Source: Lysobacterales bacterium
GTDB taxonomy: Bacteria > Pseudomonadota > Gammaproteobacteria > Xanthomonadales > Ahniellaceae
Length of the DNA: 64,000 bases
Direction of reading: 5' to 3'
NCBI GenBank assembly: GCA_016182785.1
Contig: JACPFU010000023.1
Span: forward strand, 272,932 to 336,931
Shown here: piece after piece, positions 1 to 8,316 of the stretch
Layout of the letters: every line of letters starts with the position of its first letter
Numbering within the stretch: position 1 is the first letter of the stretch
Translations under genes and position numbers: made by a program
Notes under the pieces: generated by a model
What the model was told of the DNA's origin: nothing
Databases searched by the model: none
Seen by the model: only the letters and a program-made list of their open reading frames with translations

Positions 1-2
1 GA

Positions 3-2357
3 GCGATCTACTGCTTCAGTGCGGCGGTTGTCGGCGGCCTGTCGTACTCCGGATCGGCGAACTTCGGCAGCGATGGCCTGTTCGGCCTGTACCTGCCGCT
101 CGGCTTGTCGAGCTATTGCTACGTGGCCGCACCGACTCCGCTGCTTTCGGCCACGTTCACCCGCACGTTCGCGGCGGGCGACCAGGTCGGCGTGGTGTTG
201 TTGCGCGGCGTGCCGGTGCGGTTTCACCTGCAGGACGAGCAGGGCGTGCCCATCGCTGCATCACTGGATGGTCGCTGGGACGACGCCCCATCCGGAACCA
301 GCGCCAGTTGCTACGCCAACCCCTGCGAGCTGCTGGCGCCGGCCGATCGCGCCGTGCGCGTGAGGTTCCGGTTCTATTCGGGCGACTATCAGGCGATGGA
401 TCTGCCGCTGCAGCAGTACCTCGCAAACAGCGAGCACGTGCTGACGGCGCGGGCGCTGCGCAGCGTCAGCGGCAGCGTGGTCAATGCCGATCCGATCGAG
501 GAGGGGTATCTGCGCGTGCGCGTCTATGACGCCGACAACCGCTTCGTGGTGTCGAGCACGGGCCTCGACTTCAGCTTCCGACTGCCTGGCGGGCGCTATC
601 GATTCGAGGCCGATCCGAACGTGCCGCACTCCTTGCAAACCACGCAGTGGCTGTATCGGCCGGTGGCGAGCAGCGACTGGGTGCAGGTGCGCGCCGATAC
701 CGAATTGCCGCCGCTGCAGCTCGCGACCGAACGCGGTGCGCTGGAACTGCTGGTCGAGCATCCCTGTGCGTTCGAGAATCGTGCCGTGCGCGTGGTGTAC
801 ACCGCGCCGGATGGGCGTCGTCTCGATCGGCTGCGCTATCAGCATGGAGAACTGCCGGACCTGCCGCGCCCGCCCGGGCAGTGTGCGAGCGTGCACACGT
901 TCGGATTGCCGCCCGGGCATCACACGCTGGACGTGGCGCCGCTCGGTTGGCCGCTGCAGCGGCTCGACCTGCGCATCGCGGCCGGGCAGACGCAGCAGCG
1001 CGTGCTGGTCTTCGAGGCCGCGGGGCGCACCGCGGTCTGGCGCGGGCGGGTGCTCGACGCGCAACAGCAGCCGCAGCCGATGGTCGGCATCCTCCTCGAC
1101 GACGCCGACCAGAGCACGTTGACGATGGTGGGCGTCGATGCGCAGGGACGTTTCGAGTTGCCATTCGCGCCCGGGTGGGGTGCCAAGGTGTTCGTGCCTG
1201 GCGGCGACCAGGCACCGCTCGGTGCGACGCTGCGCTTTGGCGCCAGTACCCCGGGCCCGGTGTGGCAGCTCGATCGCCTCGCGCTGACTTCGACCGTGGA
1301 TGCCGGCCTGATCCGCGTCTACGGCGACGGCGATCGCCGCAAGCGCAATCTGGTCTTCATCGCCGAGGGGTACACCCAGGTTGCCGAGACCTACACCGAC
1401 CGGAACGGCAACGGCCGTTGGGACGGCATCCTCTGGTACGACCTGAACCAGAGCGGCGTGCTGGAGTGGAACAGTGACCGCATCGGGTTCTACGGCGAAG
1501 TGACGGTGCCGACCGAGGGCACGGTGCCGACACTGCAGAACGAGCCGTTCGTCGACCGGAACGGCGATGGCGTGCTCAGCATCGATGACCCCGGCTTGTT
1601 CAGTGCGAACGTGCGCGCATTCCTGCGTTCGCTGCTGAGCTCGGATGTCTGGAGCGAACATCGCGACCACTTCAATGCCTGGGTGATGTTCGCGCCGTCC
1701 GCACAGGCGGGGCACGACGTGCGCGCGGCCAACGGCGAAGTGCTGCTCGCGCGCGACACCCGCTATGGCGCCACGCTCGATCTGAATGGCAGCATCCTGC
1801 AGGTCGATACCACGACGATGCTGCAGGAGGCATTGACCGCGCTGCCCGAGGCCGACCTGATGGTGGCGATGCTGAACGAGCCGATCCCGGGTGGTCGCGC
1901 CAATGCCAGCACCGGCGATCCCGGTTTCATCGTGTTCGCCGGCGGCGTGTTGAACAACGACGGCAATGGCACGGTGCAGTCGCACGAGATGGGCCATTTC
2001 GTCGGTGCGCTGTGCGACGAGTACGCGTTCTTCGGCGGCTTCCATCCCTTCACCGGTTCGCTCAACGAGGACGTGCAGTGCGCCAACTCCACCGTGCGCG
2101 TCGATCCAGCGCTCATTCCCTGGCGCGACCTGTTGCCCGAAGCCGACGCTGCGGTGCCCACGCTGCACCGCGACGGCAGCCTCGGGGTCTACGAGGGCAG
2201 CAGCTATTTCCAGAATGGCGCCTATCGTCCGTCGATGGACTCGACCATGCGATTCAATCGTCCCTTCTTCAACACCCCCTCACGCCTCGCCCTCGAAGCT
2301 GCGATCCAGCACCACGCCATCGCCGCCGACACCCTCTTCGAGTCGGGGTTTGAGTAG
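3..2357 (+). CDS. Secreted M64 family zinc metallopeptidase (5' end outside window)
   Basis: The open frame runs in from the left edge, so the true start is upstream and only the last 784 residues are visible. The C-terminal half is an M64 (IgA-peptidase-like) zinc protease. VFIAEGYT near visible residue 450 fits the first conserved strand of the family, and HEMGHFVGALCDEY (about residue 661) has the family metal-site pattern of HExxH followed by DEY. Calcium-loop-like inserts (DRNGNGRWD about 466, DRNGDGVLS about 518) interrupt the catalytic part. The first ~430 residues look like a row of beta-sandwich segments. The protein ends TLFESGFE, a tail shared with nine other predicted exported proteins here, so export is likely although the signal peptide is not in the window. 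The substrate is unknown. Confidence 0.85.
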   Translation, partial: AIYCFSAAVVGGLSYSGSANFGSDGLFGLYLPLGLSSYCYVAAPTPLLSATFTRTFAAGDQVGVVLLRGVPVRFHLQDEQGVPIAASLDGRWDDAPSGTSASCYANPCELLAPADRAVRVRFRFYSGDYQAMDLPLQQYLANSEHVLTARALRSVSGSVVNADPIEEGYLRVRVYDADNRFVVSSTGLDFSFRLPGGRYRFEADPNVPHSLQTTQWLYRPVASSDWVQVRADTELPPLQLATERGALELLVEHPCAFENRAVRVVYTAPDGRRLDRLRYQHGELPDLPRPPGQCASVHTFGLPPGHHTLDVAPLGWPLQRLDLRIAAGQTQQRVLVFEAAGRTAVWRGRVLDAQQQPQPMVGILLDDADQSTLTMVGVDAQGRFELPFAPGWGAKVFVPGGDQAPLGATLRFGASTPGPVWQLDRLALTSTVDAGLIRVYGDGDRRKRNLVFIAEGYTQVAETYTDRNGNGRWDGILWYDLNQSGVLEWNSDRIGFYGEVTVPTEGTVPTLQNEPFVDRNGDGVLSIDDPGLFSANVRAFLRSLLSSDVWSEHRDHFNAWVMFAPSAQAGHDVRAANGEVLLARDTRYGATLDLNGSILQVDTTTMLQEALTALPEADLMVAMLNEPIPGGRANASTGDPGFIVFAGGVLNNDGNGTVQSHEMGHFVGALCDEYAFFGGFHPFTGSLNEDVQCANSTVRVDPALIPWRDLLPEADAAVPTLHRDGSLGVYEGSSYFQNGAYRPSMDSTMRFNRPFFNTPSRLALEAAIQHHAIAADTLFESGFE

Positions 2358-2404
2358 TCGGGCAATGACGCCGCAGCCAGCGCGCCGAAACCGGAAACTG
2401 CTGG

Positions 2405-2753
2405 CTAGCGCCGGCCCAGGGTTTCCCGGATCGCGCGAAGTTCCTTGGCGACGATCAAGTCCTTGTCACGGCCCCAGGCAGAGGTGATTCAACGCGATTC
2501 CCGGCTGCGGCTCGTCGAGGAAGGACGGACGCTGCACCGATCGTCGGTGCGTCGGGTGGGTGTCGCGGAGGGCTTCGCGCAGCTTTTCGATGTTCTCCGG
2601 CGTGAGCGGGGCACAATCATCGATGTCGCGCGTGAGGACACTGCACCCATGCAGAACCGCGGCGTAGCCGCCGACCAACACGAACTCGATGCCCGCCTCA
2701 CTCAGCCGCAGCAGAAGCCGTTGCAGGTCGCTCATGCAGTTGTTGTCCGGCAA
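2405..2753 (-). pseudogene. Decayed nucleotidyltransferase with internal deletion
   Basis: The N-terminal ~90 residues (IEFVLVGGYAAVLHG, then a D-x-D-like TRDIDDC) match the small MNT/AbiEii-type nucleotidyltransferases. The frame stops at 2466 after GIALNHLCLGP, where family members continue into a second half. The true C-terminal end is still readable in another frame directly downstream (RDKDLIVAKELRAIRETLG, stop at 2405-2407). This implies an internal deletion of roughly 60-70 codons plus a frame change. The product would lack much of the fold, so I call it a pseudogene. Its usual upstream partner gene is intact and overlaps its start. Confidence 0.7.
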
Positions 2754-2895
2754 GCTCGATGGCGAGCGCCAAGTTCAGTGCATCCTGATGTTGGAGGATG
2801 CGTTCCTCGTACGACAGACGCAGGTTGTCCCGGATCAGGCCGAGGTCGATGCCGGCCTGGATCGCGATGTCGAGGGCAGAGGTGCAATCGGCCAT
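2698..2895 (-). CDS. Small hypothetical protein, partner of the nucleotidyltransferase
   Basis: 65 residues from the ATG at 2895 (MADCTSALDIAIQAG). The sequence IDLGLIRDNLRLSYEERI followed by a helix rich in Ala and Leu resembles the short helical proteins commonly encoded just upstream of this class of nucleotidyltransferase. The end overlaps the start of the decayed partner by about 55 bases, as in a two-gene unit. A longer frame to 2973 exists, but it would run into the divergent M14 gene start, so the internal ATG is preferred. No function can be assigned; the partner's decay suggests it may be relict. Confidence 0.5.
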   Translation of the reverse strand: MADCTSALDIAIQAGIDLGLIRDNLRLSYEERILQHQDALNLALAIELAGQQLHERPATASAAAE

Positions 2896-2971
2896 GGGGC
2901 TGGCATATCGGGCATCCGGTGATGTCGATTGCGCTAGAGTTCGCGGCCCATTTCGAGCATCGAGTTCTCCC

Positions 2972-3901
2972 ATGTCGACACCTGCTGCCTATCCCATCGG
3001 AATTCCCGGCAAGCCCTGGGGCGCGGCGGAGCGGGCGCAGTGGTTGGCACGGCAGCGGAAGTTGCGCAGCTATGCAGACGAGGTACTGAGCCGGATCGAG
3101 GCAATGCGCGAGCGCTTCGACGTGGTGCAGTACGGTGCGATCGAATACGCGGGCGAGCCCTATCCGCTGCTGGCGCTCCGCAATCGCGACTGGAACGCGG
3201 CGCTGCCGCATGCGCTGGTCACCGGTGGCGTGCATGGCTACGAGACCAGCGGTGTGCAGGGTGCGCTGCAGTTTGTCGACGTCCACGCGCAGCGCTATGC
3301 CGGGCGCGTGAACCTGCTGGTGGCGCCGTGCATCAGCCCCTGGGCGTACGAGCGCATCCATCGCTGGAATGCCGATGCTATCGATCCGAACCGATCGTTC
3401 AAGGGCGAAGGGCTGTGTGCCGAAGCCGCGGCCTTGATGCGGCTGGTGGCGCCGTGGCGCGATCGCTTCCTGCTGCATGTCGACCTGCATGAGACCACCG
3501 ACAGCGACGAGAGCGAGTTCCGCCCGGCGCTGGCGGCGCGCGAGGGCAAGCCGTTCGAGCCCTCCGCCATTCCCGACGGCTTCTACCTGGTCGACGACAG
3601 CGCGAATGCACAGCCCGCATTCCAGCAGGCGATCGTCGAAGCCGTGGCCCGGGTCACGCATATCGCGCCCGCGGACGAGCAGGGCGAGATCATCGGTTCG
3701 CCGGTGGTGGCGCCGGGCGTCATCCGCTACGCGTTTCGCGAACTCGGCTTGTGCGCGGGCATGACCGGCGCGCGCTTCACCACGACGACCGAGGTCTACC
3801 CGGATAGCCCGCGCGCGACGCCGGCACAGTGCAACGCGGCCCAGGTCGCGGCCGTGTGCGCGGCGCTGGACTTCGCGTTGGCCGTGGTCGGCGCGGGGTG
3901 A
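2972..3901 (+). CDS. M14 family zinc metallopeptidase, aspartoacylase-like
   Basis: 309 residues. The first zinc ligands are in GGVHGYET (about residue 88; H-x-x-E), the third in HVDLHETTD (about 171), and the catalytic Glu is probably in TTTTEVYPD (about 273). This is the M14 carboxypeptidase/succinylglutamate-desuccinylase layout. There is no signal peptide, so a cytoplasmic hydrolase acting on small peptides or N-acylated amino acids is likely. The start is the ATG at 2972 (MSTPAAYPIG). The longer upstream frame is antisense to the nucleotidyltransferase pair and is ignored. The next gene begins two bases after the stop, so the two are probably co-transcribed. Confidence 0.85.
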   Translation: MSTPAAYPIGIPGKPWGAAERAQWLARQRKLRSYADEVLSRIEAMRERFDVVQYGAIEYAGEPYPLLALRNRDWNAALPHALVTGGVHGYETSGVQGALQFVDVHAQRYAGRVNLLVAPCISPWAYERIHRWNADAIDPNRSFKGEGLCAEAAALMRLVAPWRDRFLLHVDLHETTDSDESEFRPALAAREGKPFEPSAIPDGFYLVDDSANAQPAFQQAIVEAVARVTHIAPADEQGEIIGSPVVAPGVIRYAFRELGLCAGMTGARFTTTTEVYPDSPRATPAQCNAAQVAAVCAALDFALAVVGAG

Positions 3902-3903
3902 GC

Positions 3904-4458
3904 ATGACGATCGTCCTCACCGAATTCGCGCGTCCGCGCCTGTTTCCGCGCGAGCCGCGGCGCAACACCATTCAGGACGTCAGCGCCGCGGAATTCGAGC
4001 GCTACCTCAACGAACACGCGCCGCTCAAGGTGCTCGACGGCTACGCGCCGTTCTGCAAGCTACACGTGCACCGCAACTGGACCGGGACGCGCTGCCTGAC
4101 GCTGCCGATCGGCGACGCCAATCGCCACCTGCTGCGCTCGGACTACGAGGCCCGCGCCGACGGCGAACTGCCGGTGCTGGTGCGCTGGTTCGAGGGCGTC
4201 GAGCCGCCGGTGGCGTTGTACCTGGTCGTGATCCTGTACAGCCGCGAGCAACTGGCGAAGGAGGGCACGCCGATCGCGGCCGACTGGGGTGTGGTCGGCT
4301 GCCTGTACACCAGCGAACCCGCGGAGATCCCGATGGCGCCGGTGACGATGATGCGCAACGCGCTCGGGGTCGCCGAAGGCGGCTCCGGCGTGGCCATCGA
4401 CCGCGAGGCCTATATGCGCAGCGTCGCCTTCTGGCGCGCGCATGCGAACTGGCGCTAG
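3904..4458 (+). CDS. DUF3228 family protein
   Basis: 184 residues from the ATG at 3904. The sequence has the family hallmarks I recall for DUF3228: WTGTRCLTLPI, then LRSDYEARADGELPVLVRW, then YLVVILYSREQLAKEGTP. No signal peptide or membrane segment is visible, so it is a soluble cytoplasmic protein of unknown activity. It follows the M14 peptidase gene by two bases and ends six bases before the convergent cupredoxin gene. The family name rests on pattern memory, not on a profile search. Confidence 0.75.
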   Translation: MTIVLTEFARPRLFPREPRRNTIQDVSAAEFERYLNEHAPLKVLDGYAPFCKLHVHRNWTGTRCLTLPIGDANRHLLRSDYEARADGELPVLVRWFEGVEPPVALYLVVILYSREQLAKEGTPIAADWGVVGCLYTSEPAEIPMAPVTMMRNALGVAEGGSGVAIDREAYMRSVAFWRAHANWR

Positions 4459-4464
4459 GCGAAC

Positions 4465-4911
4465 TCAGTTCTCGAAGCCGTCGGCGAACAGCAGCGGCGA
4501 GTCGATGACGTTGATGGTGCCGGTCATCGCGGAGTGGAACTGGCAGTTGTAGAACAGCGTCGATGGCGCGCTCACGGCGACGGTCCAGGTGATGCTGCCG
4601 ACCTGCGTGCCATTGCCGACGACGCCGTCGCTGACCTGATTGCCGGTGCCGCTGCCCTGCACGGTCTTGAGCAGGAACGGATGACCGGAGGCGTTGACGT
4701 TGAAGGTATAGCTGCAGCCGCGCACGACGGTCAGGGTGGGGTCGCCGATGCCATTGATCAGGTAGTCGGAAAAGCCGCTGTTGGTGACGCTGAAGGTCGG
4801 GCCGCTGCCGGCGCTGCAGACATCGGCGGCGTGGCTCGCGAACGCAGCCAGCGCCAGCGCAAGGCCGGCGGTGACGCGGTGCGCGAAGTGATCCTGGTTG
4901 CGACGGCGCAT
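4465..4911 (-). CDS. Secreted type-1 copper (cupredoxin-like) protein
   Basis: 148 residues: a signal peptide of about 30 (basic MRRRNQ start, hydrophobic core, cleavage after SHAA), then one cupredoxin domain. The candidate copper ligands are His in SGHPFLL and Cys-His-Met in YNCQFHSAMTG. The C-x2-H-x2-M spacing is that of amicyanin. An electron-transfer role in the periplasm or outside the cell is inferred. The mature domain is followed by LLFADGFEN, the C-terminal tail seen in many exported proteins here. The ATG at 4911 is chosen because the signal peptide begins there; the longer frame adds an unlikely 61-residue leader. Confidence 0.8.
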   Translation of the reverse strand: MRRRNQDHFAHRVTAGLALALAAFASHAADVCSAGSGPTFSVTNSGFSDYLINGIGDPTLTVVRGCSYTFNVNASGHPFLLKTVQGSGTGNQVSDGVVGNGTQVGSITWTVAVSAPSTLFYNCQFHSAMTGTINVIDSPLLFADGFEN

Positions 4912-5014
4912 CGTGAGCTCCGGGAACGGACAAGGACTGCGCGGTGCAGCGGATCCTTGTAGTCCGTGGCTTGTAGAACAAATGTGAACTGCGCCAGGTG
5001 CTGCGTCGGCGCGA

Positions 5015-6268
5015 TCAGTCGAACCCGTCCGCGAAGATCGGATCGGGCAGGGCGCCGCCGACTTCGACCGCACCGACGTCGCAGGGTCCGGCATTGCGCA
5101 AGTAATCGCGCTGGTCGCTTGGCTCGCAGTTGGCGCCGGCGCTGTTGATCGCAGCGCTGCCGGGCTGCGGCAATAGCGTCTTGGTCGCGCCGCCGTTGCT
5201 CGCGAGGGGTCCGAGCGCGAGCGCCAGTTCGCTGACGCTGTTCTGGTTTCCGGCCGGAAAGGCGCAGGTGTTGCCAGGGCTTTCCAGGTTGCCGCTGGCG
5301 GCGATCGCCGCGCCCGCGCAAGTACCGGCGACGATGCTGTTGCGCAGCGTCACCGCCGGTGCACCGAGGAAGGCGAGTTCGGCGCTGGTCGGGTTGGCGA
5401 TGTGGCGGAAGCTGACGTTGTTGATGCTGCCGCTGGTGCCGGAACCGCGGATCGACAGGCCGCTGCCCGCGCCGGTCGCGATGTTGCCGTAGAACGTGCT
5501 GTTCGCGAGCGTCATCTGGTTCACCGAGATCACCGCACCACCGCCGTCCTGCGCCGCCGTGTTCTCGGCGATCAGCGAGTTCGTGATTGTGGTCGGCGTG
5601 TTGGCGGTGTGGATGCCGCCGCCGCGGATGCCGGACTCGTTGCGCTCGATGCGCGAATGGCGCACCTCCAGCGTGCCGCCATCGATGAATACGCCGCCGC
5701 CTTCACCGCCGGCGATGTTGAAACTCAGCTCGACGTGATCGAGCAGCAACGCGGTGTCGCGCGCGTAGATGCCGCCACCCTGGCCGCCGCTGGCAGCGTT
5801 GCCGCCGCTGATGATCGAGTCGTGGATGCGCAGTGTCGTCGGAGGGCTGGGCAGCAGCGGCGACGCCGCAATCACGCCACCCTGGCCAACGATGGTTGCG
5901 CCCAGCAGGTCCAGCTTGCGCAGGGTGATGTCGGCGTTGTGCACCAGCAGCACGCGCGCGTTCGCGACGTTCATGCGCAGTCGCGACGGCGCCGCGAGCG
6001 CGCCGACGATGGCGAACTGGCCGCTATCGATGATCAGCATGCTGTCCAGATTGCACTGTGCGACCGCGACCAGCACGCGGTGCCCGCTGCCGATCGCGGC
6101 CTGCTGCACGGCCTCGCGCAGCGTGCACGGCTGCCCGCTTGCACAGTTGAACCCGAACGGAACATCGCCGCCATTGTTGACGACGAAGTCCGTCGCCGCC
6201 GCGCCACCGGCCAGTGCCATGCCGGGCACGATCAACCAGCGCCAGCCACCTCGCATCGCCACCCGCAT
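5015..6268 (-). CDS. CSLREA-type right-handed beta-helix exported protein
   Basis: 417 residues. A signal peptide (MRGGWRWLIVPGMALAGGAAA) is followed by CASGQPCTLREAVQQA, a CSLREA-type N-terminal motif. A long parallel beta-helix follows, rich in short N/G/S turns (for example HSRIERNESGIRGGGIHT). The end region LLPQPGSAAINSAG, DQRDYLRNAGPCDVGAVE is typical of 'choice-of-anchor Q' beta-helix proteins. It ends LPDPIFADGFD. These are surface or extracellular proteins, often of unknown ligand. Two in-frame ATGs (6268 and 6256) both give a signal peptide; the first is used. Confidence 0.85.
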   Translation of the reverse strand: MRVAMRGGWRWLIVPGMALAGGAAATDFVVNNGGDVPFGFNCASGQPCTLREAVQQAAIGSGHRVLVAVAQCNLDSMLIIDSGQFAIVGALAAPSRLRMNVANARVLLVHNADITLRKLDLLGATIVGQGGVIAASPLLPSPPTTLRIHDSIISGGNAASGGQGGGIYARDTALLLDHVELSFNIAGGEGGGVFIDGGTLEVRHSRIERNESGIRGGGIHTANTPTTITNSLIAENTAAQDGGGAVISVNQMTLANSTFYGNIATGAGSGLSIRGSGTSGSINNVSFRHIANPTSAELAFLGAPAVTLRNSIVAGTCAGAAIAASGNLESPGNTCAFPAGNQNSVSELALALGPLASNGGATKTLLPQPGSAAINSAGANCEPSDQRDYLRNAGPCDVGAVEVGGALPDPIFADGFD

Positions 6269-6378
6269 GCCGCCTCTCCGTCGAATCCGTGCCGCCAGCG
6301 TAGCCGAGCCACCCGCGCCGGAAGCTGCTGCGGCCCACACTTGCCGGAGCCAGCCGCTATGGGGAGCGCGCGAAAGAC

Positions 6379-6981
6379 TCAGGGCTTCTGGCGGCGGTAG
6401 GTGATCTCCATCATCAGGAACTCCTTGCCGTCCGGGCCCGGGGTGTACATCGAGAAGACCTCGGTGTCGGCGTCGCTCCAATTCGAGGTCATGCGCGCAT
6501 TGACCTTGGCCTTGCTGATCGGATCGTCCCAGGTGCCGCTGAAGCGACAGCTGCTGGCTTCATCGCAATCGCCTTCGGCGACCATCAGGCCGGTGGACAT
6601 GCTGTCGTTCCAGGTCGACCAGTGCTTGCCGGTGACGTTGTTGTAGCCGCTGAGCCCGAAGCCGCTGAACGGCTGGCCGCCCATCGCCGAGCTCATTTCC
6701 TCGACCATCACGCGGCCGTCGAGAATCATCCGTCGCGTTACCGTGCCCTGGTCCAGCGTCGGCTCGGCACCGGGCTGCTGCCAGCTCTTGACGCTGATCG
6801 CGTAGCTGCCGGCGCATTTCGCCATCCGCGTGTGCTGCGGCCCCACCGCCCCGGCCTTGGCGAAGGCCTCCATCATCGCCTGCTCCTCGGGCGACATCTT
6901 CGGCGCCTCCTCGCCAGCTGCGGCCGGCAGTGCGAGGGCGAGTGCAAGCGGAATCGATGCAAGAACGGGCAAGCGCTTCAT
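6379..6981 (-). CDS. Periplasmic DUF1579 family protein
   Basis: 200 residues with a clear signal peptide (MKRLPVLASIPLALALALPAAAG). The remainder reads as the DUF1579 beta-barrel-like domain: AGSYAISVKSWQQPGAEP, then MSSAMGGQPFSGFGLSGYNN, KHWSTWNDSMSTGL, and a final EFLMMEITYRR strand. The biochemical role of the family is not known to me. The start at 6981 is fixed by the signal peptide. It faces the divergent DksA/TraR-like gene, with about 160 bases between the starts. Confidence 0.78.
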   Translation of the reverse strand: MKRLPVLASIPLALALALPAAAGEEAPKMSPEEQAMMEAFAKAGAVGPQHTRMAKCAGSYAISVKSWQQPGAEPTLDQGTVTRRMILDGRVMVEEMSSAMGGQPFSGFGLSGYNNVTGKHWSTWNDSMSTGLMVAEGDCDEASSCRFSGTWDDPISKAKVNARMTSNWSDADTEVFSMYTPGPDGKEFLMMEITYRRQKP

Positions 6982-7139
6982 GGGAACCTCCGGTTGAGGA
7001 AGAGATGGCGTCGACGACGCGGCGCGAATCGGTTCGCGACGCGGCCGTGGCGCGGCGATGCTGTGCCTGCGCGTGGCGAGCGTCAAGCGGCGCGCGCCGC
7101 TGGCGCTATCCTCGCGTCGGCGGAATTCGGAGCAACCCC

Positions 7140-7406
7140 ATGGCCACCGGTTGGGCCGGCGACGGCGCGGTGCAGGACCAGATCGATGCGACGGTGAAAG
7201 ACGCCGTGGAGCGCGCGCGCAGCCGGCTGGCGAAGGGGCCGTCGCGTGCGCGCTGCGAGGACTGCGGCGAGTCGATTCCCGAGGCACGGCGCAAGGCGGT
7301 GCCGGGGGTGCGCTTGTGCGTGACCTGCCAGGACACGGCCGACCGCGAGTCGCGCGCGTCCAGCGGCTACAACCGGCGTGGCAGCAAGGACAGCCAGTTG
7401 CGCTGA
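7140..7406 (+). CDS. DksA/TraR family C4 zinc-finger protein
   Basis: 88 residues. The zinc finger is CEDCGESIPEARRKAVPG followed by LCVTCQD (two C-x2-C pairs), as in small DksA/TraR-like proteins such as YbiI. The coiled-coil arm of full DksA is absent, so it probably does not act as a full ppGpp cofactor on RNA polymerase. The ATG at 7140 starts a short N-terminal helix; the longer frame upstream lies antisense to the DUF1579 gene. It is located 93 bases before the DUF2189 gene on the same strand. Confidence 0.83.
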   Translation: MATGWAGDGAVQDQIDATVKDAVERARSRLAKGPSRARCEDCGESIPEARRKAVPGVRLCVTCQDTADRESRASSGYNRRGSKDSQLR

Positions 7407-7499
7407 CGCAACCCGGCCGCGGCGTGACGTTCGCGCGAAGACGACGTCGTGGCGACTAGCTTCGGCCTCCGATGCGACGGGGGACGGCGGGTGGATGCG

Positions 7500-8276
7500 A
7501 TGCAACAACCAGCGGACAGTGGCGACAGCGAAGCGGCGCGGCCGTTCGTGACGCCGTGCCGGACGCTCGATGCGCGCGCGCCGTGGCGCTGGCTCGCGCT
7601 GGGCTGGCGGGACCTGCGCGCGACCCCGGCGCTGAGCGCCGGATTCGGGCTGCTGATCGTGCTGGTCAGCGCCATGGTTTCCTGGATGGCCTGGTCGCTC
7701 GGGCGGTTCGCGTTGCTGGCGATGCTGCTGTCCGGGTTCGTCTACGTCGCGCCGCTGATCGGCGTCGGGCTGTACGCGGTCAGTCGCGCGCGGCTCGTCG
7801 GGCAAACCCCGCGGCTGGCCGATTCGCTCGCGATGGCGCGGCGCGTGCTCGGCCAGGCCGGCATCTTCGCGCTGGTGCAACTGGTCATCATCCTGGTCTG
7901 GGCGCGTGCCGGGATGATGGTCACCGCCTTCATCGAGGTGCGTCCCGGCGACACCCGCGCGCTGGTCGAATTCCTGCTGGTCGGCTCGGCGATCGGTTCG
8001 CTGTTCGCGGCGCTGACCTTCGCCGCCAGTGCCTTCTCGTTGCCGATGATCGCCGACCGTCGCGTCGACATGCTCACGGCCTGCGTCTCGAGCGTGCACG
8101 CGGTGCTTGCCAACAAGCGGGTATTGCTGCAGTGGGCGATGCTGCTCGCCGGCCTGACCGCGTTCGGATTCGCGACCGCGCTGCTCGGGCTCGGCCTGGT
8201 CATGCCCTGGCTCGGCTACGCCACCTTCCACGCCTACCGCGAAACCATCGACGCCAGCGCCTGGCCGGAAGCGTGA
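7500..8276 (+). CDS. DUF2189 family integral membrane protein
   Basis: 258 residues from the ATG at 7500. About six hydrophobic segments alternate with short loops: GFGLLIVLVSAMVSWMAW, FALLAMLLSGFVYVAPLIG, FALVQLVIILVWARAG, FLLVGSAIGSLFAALTFAA, and a C-terminal pair. The LALGWRDLRATPALSAGFGL start and the GLGLVMPWLGYATFHAYRET end are what I associate with DUF2189 inner-membrane proteins. A GTG at 7449 is an alternative start. The last codons (TIDASAWPEA) and stop lie in a 73-base block that is repeated exactly 2.38 kb downstream. Confidence 0.78.
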   Translation: MQQPADSGDSEAARPFVTPCRTLDARAPWRWLALGWRDLRATPALSAGFGLLIVLVSAMVSWMAWSLGRFALLAMLLSGFVYVAPLIGVGLYAVSRARLVGQTPRLADSLAMARRVLGQAGIFALVQLVIILVWARAGMMVTAFIEVRPGDTRALVEFLLVGSAIGSLFAALTFAASAFSLPMIADRRVDMLTACVSSVHAVLANKRVLLQWAMLLAGLTAFGFATALLGLGLVMPWLGYATFHAYRETIDASAWPEA

Positions 8277-8316
8277 TCCGGCCTCGCGCCGTTACTCGAA
8301 GCCGTTGGCGAACAGC
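8244..8316. repeat. 73-bp perfect direct repeat, copy 1, with hairpin
   Basis: This block is identical to 10623-10695. It spans the last codons of the DUF2189 gene, the 15-base gap, and the last codons (LFANGFE) of the convergent repeat-protein gene. It contains an inverted repeat with 7-base stems, GGCCGGA (8263-8269) and TCCGGCC (8277-8283), and a 7-base loop. The hairpin lies between convergent genes and could act as a two-way transcription terminator, although no T-run follows. Confidence 0.9.

Noticed and set aside
261..2168. A 635-codon open frame on the minus strand
   Set aside because: It is wholly antisense to the M64 peptidase. Its composition is the His/Arg/Gln-rich pattern of a GC-rich shadow frame.
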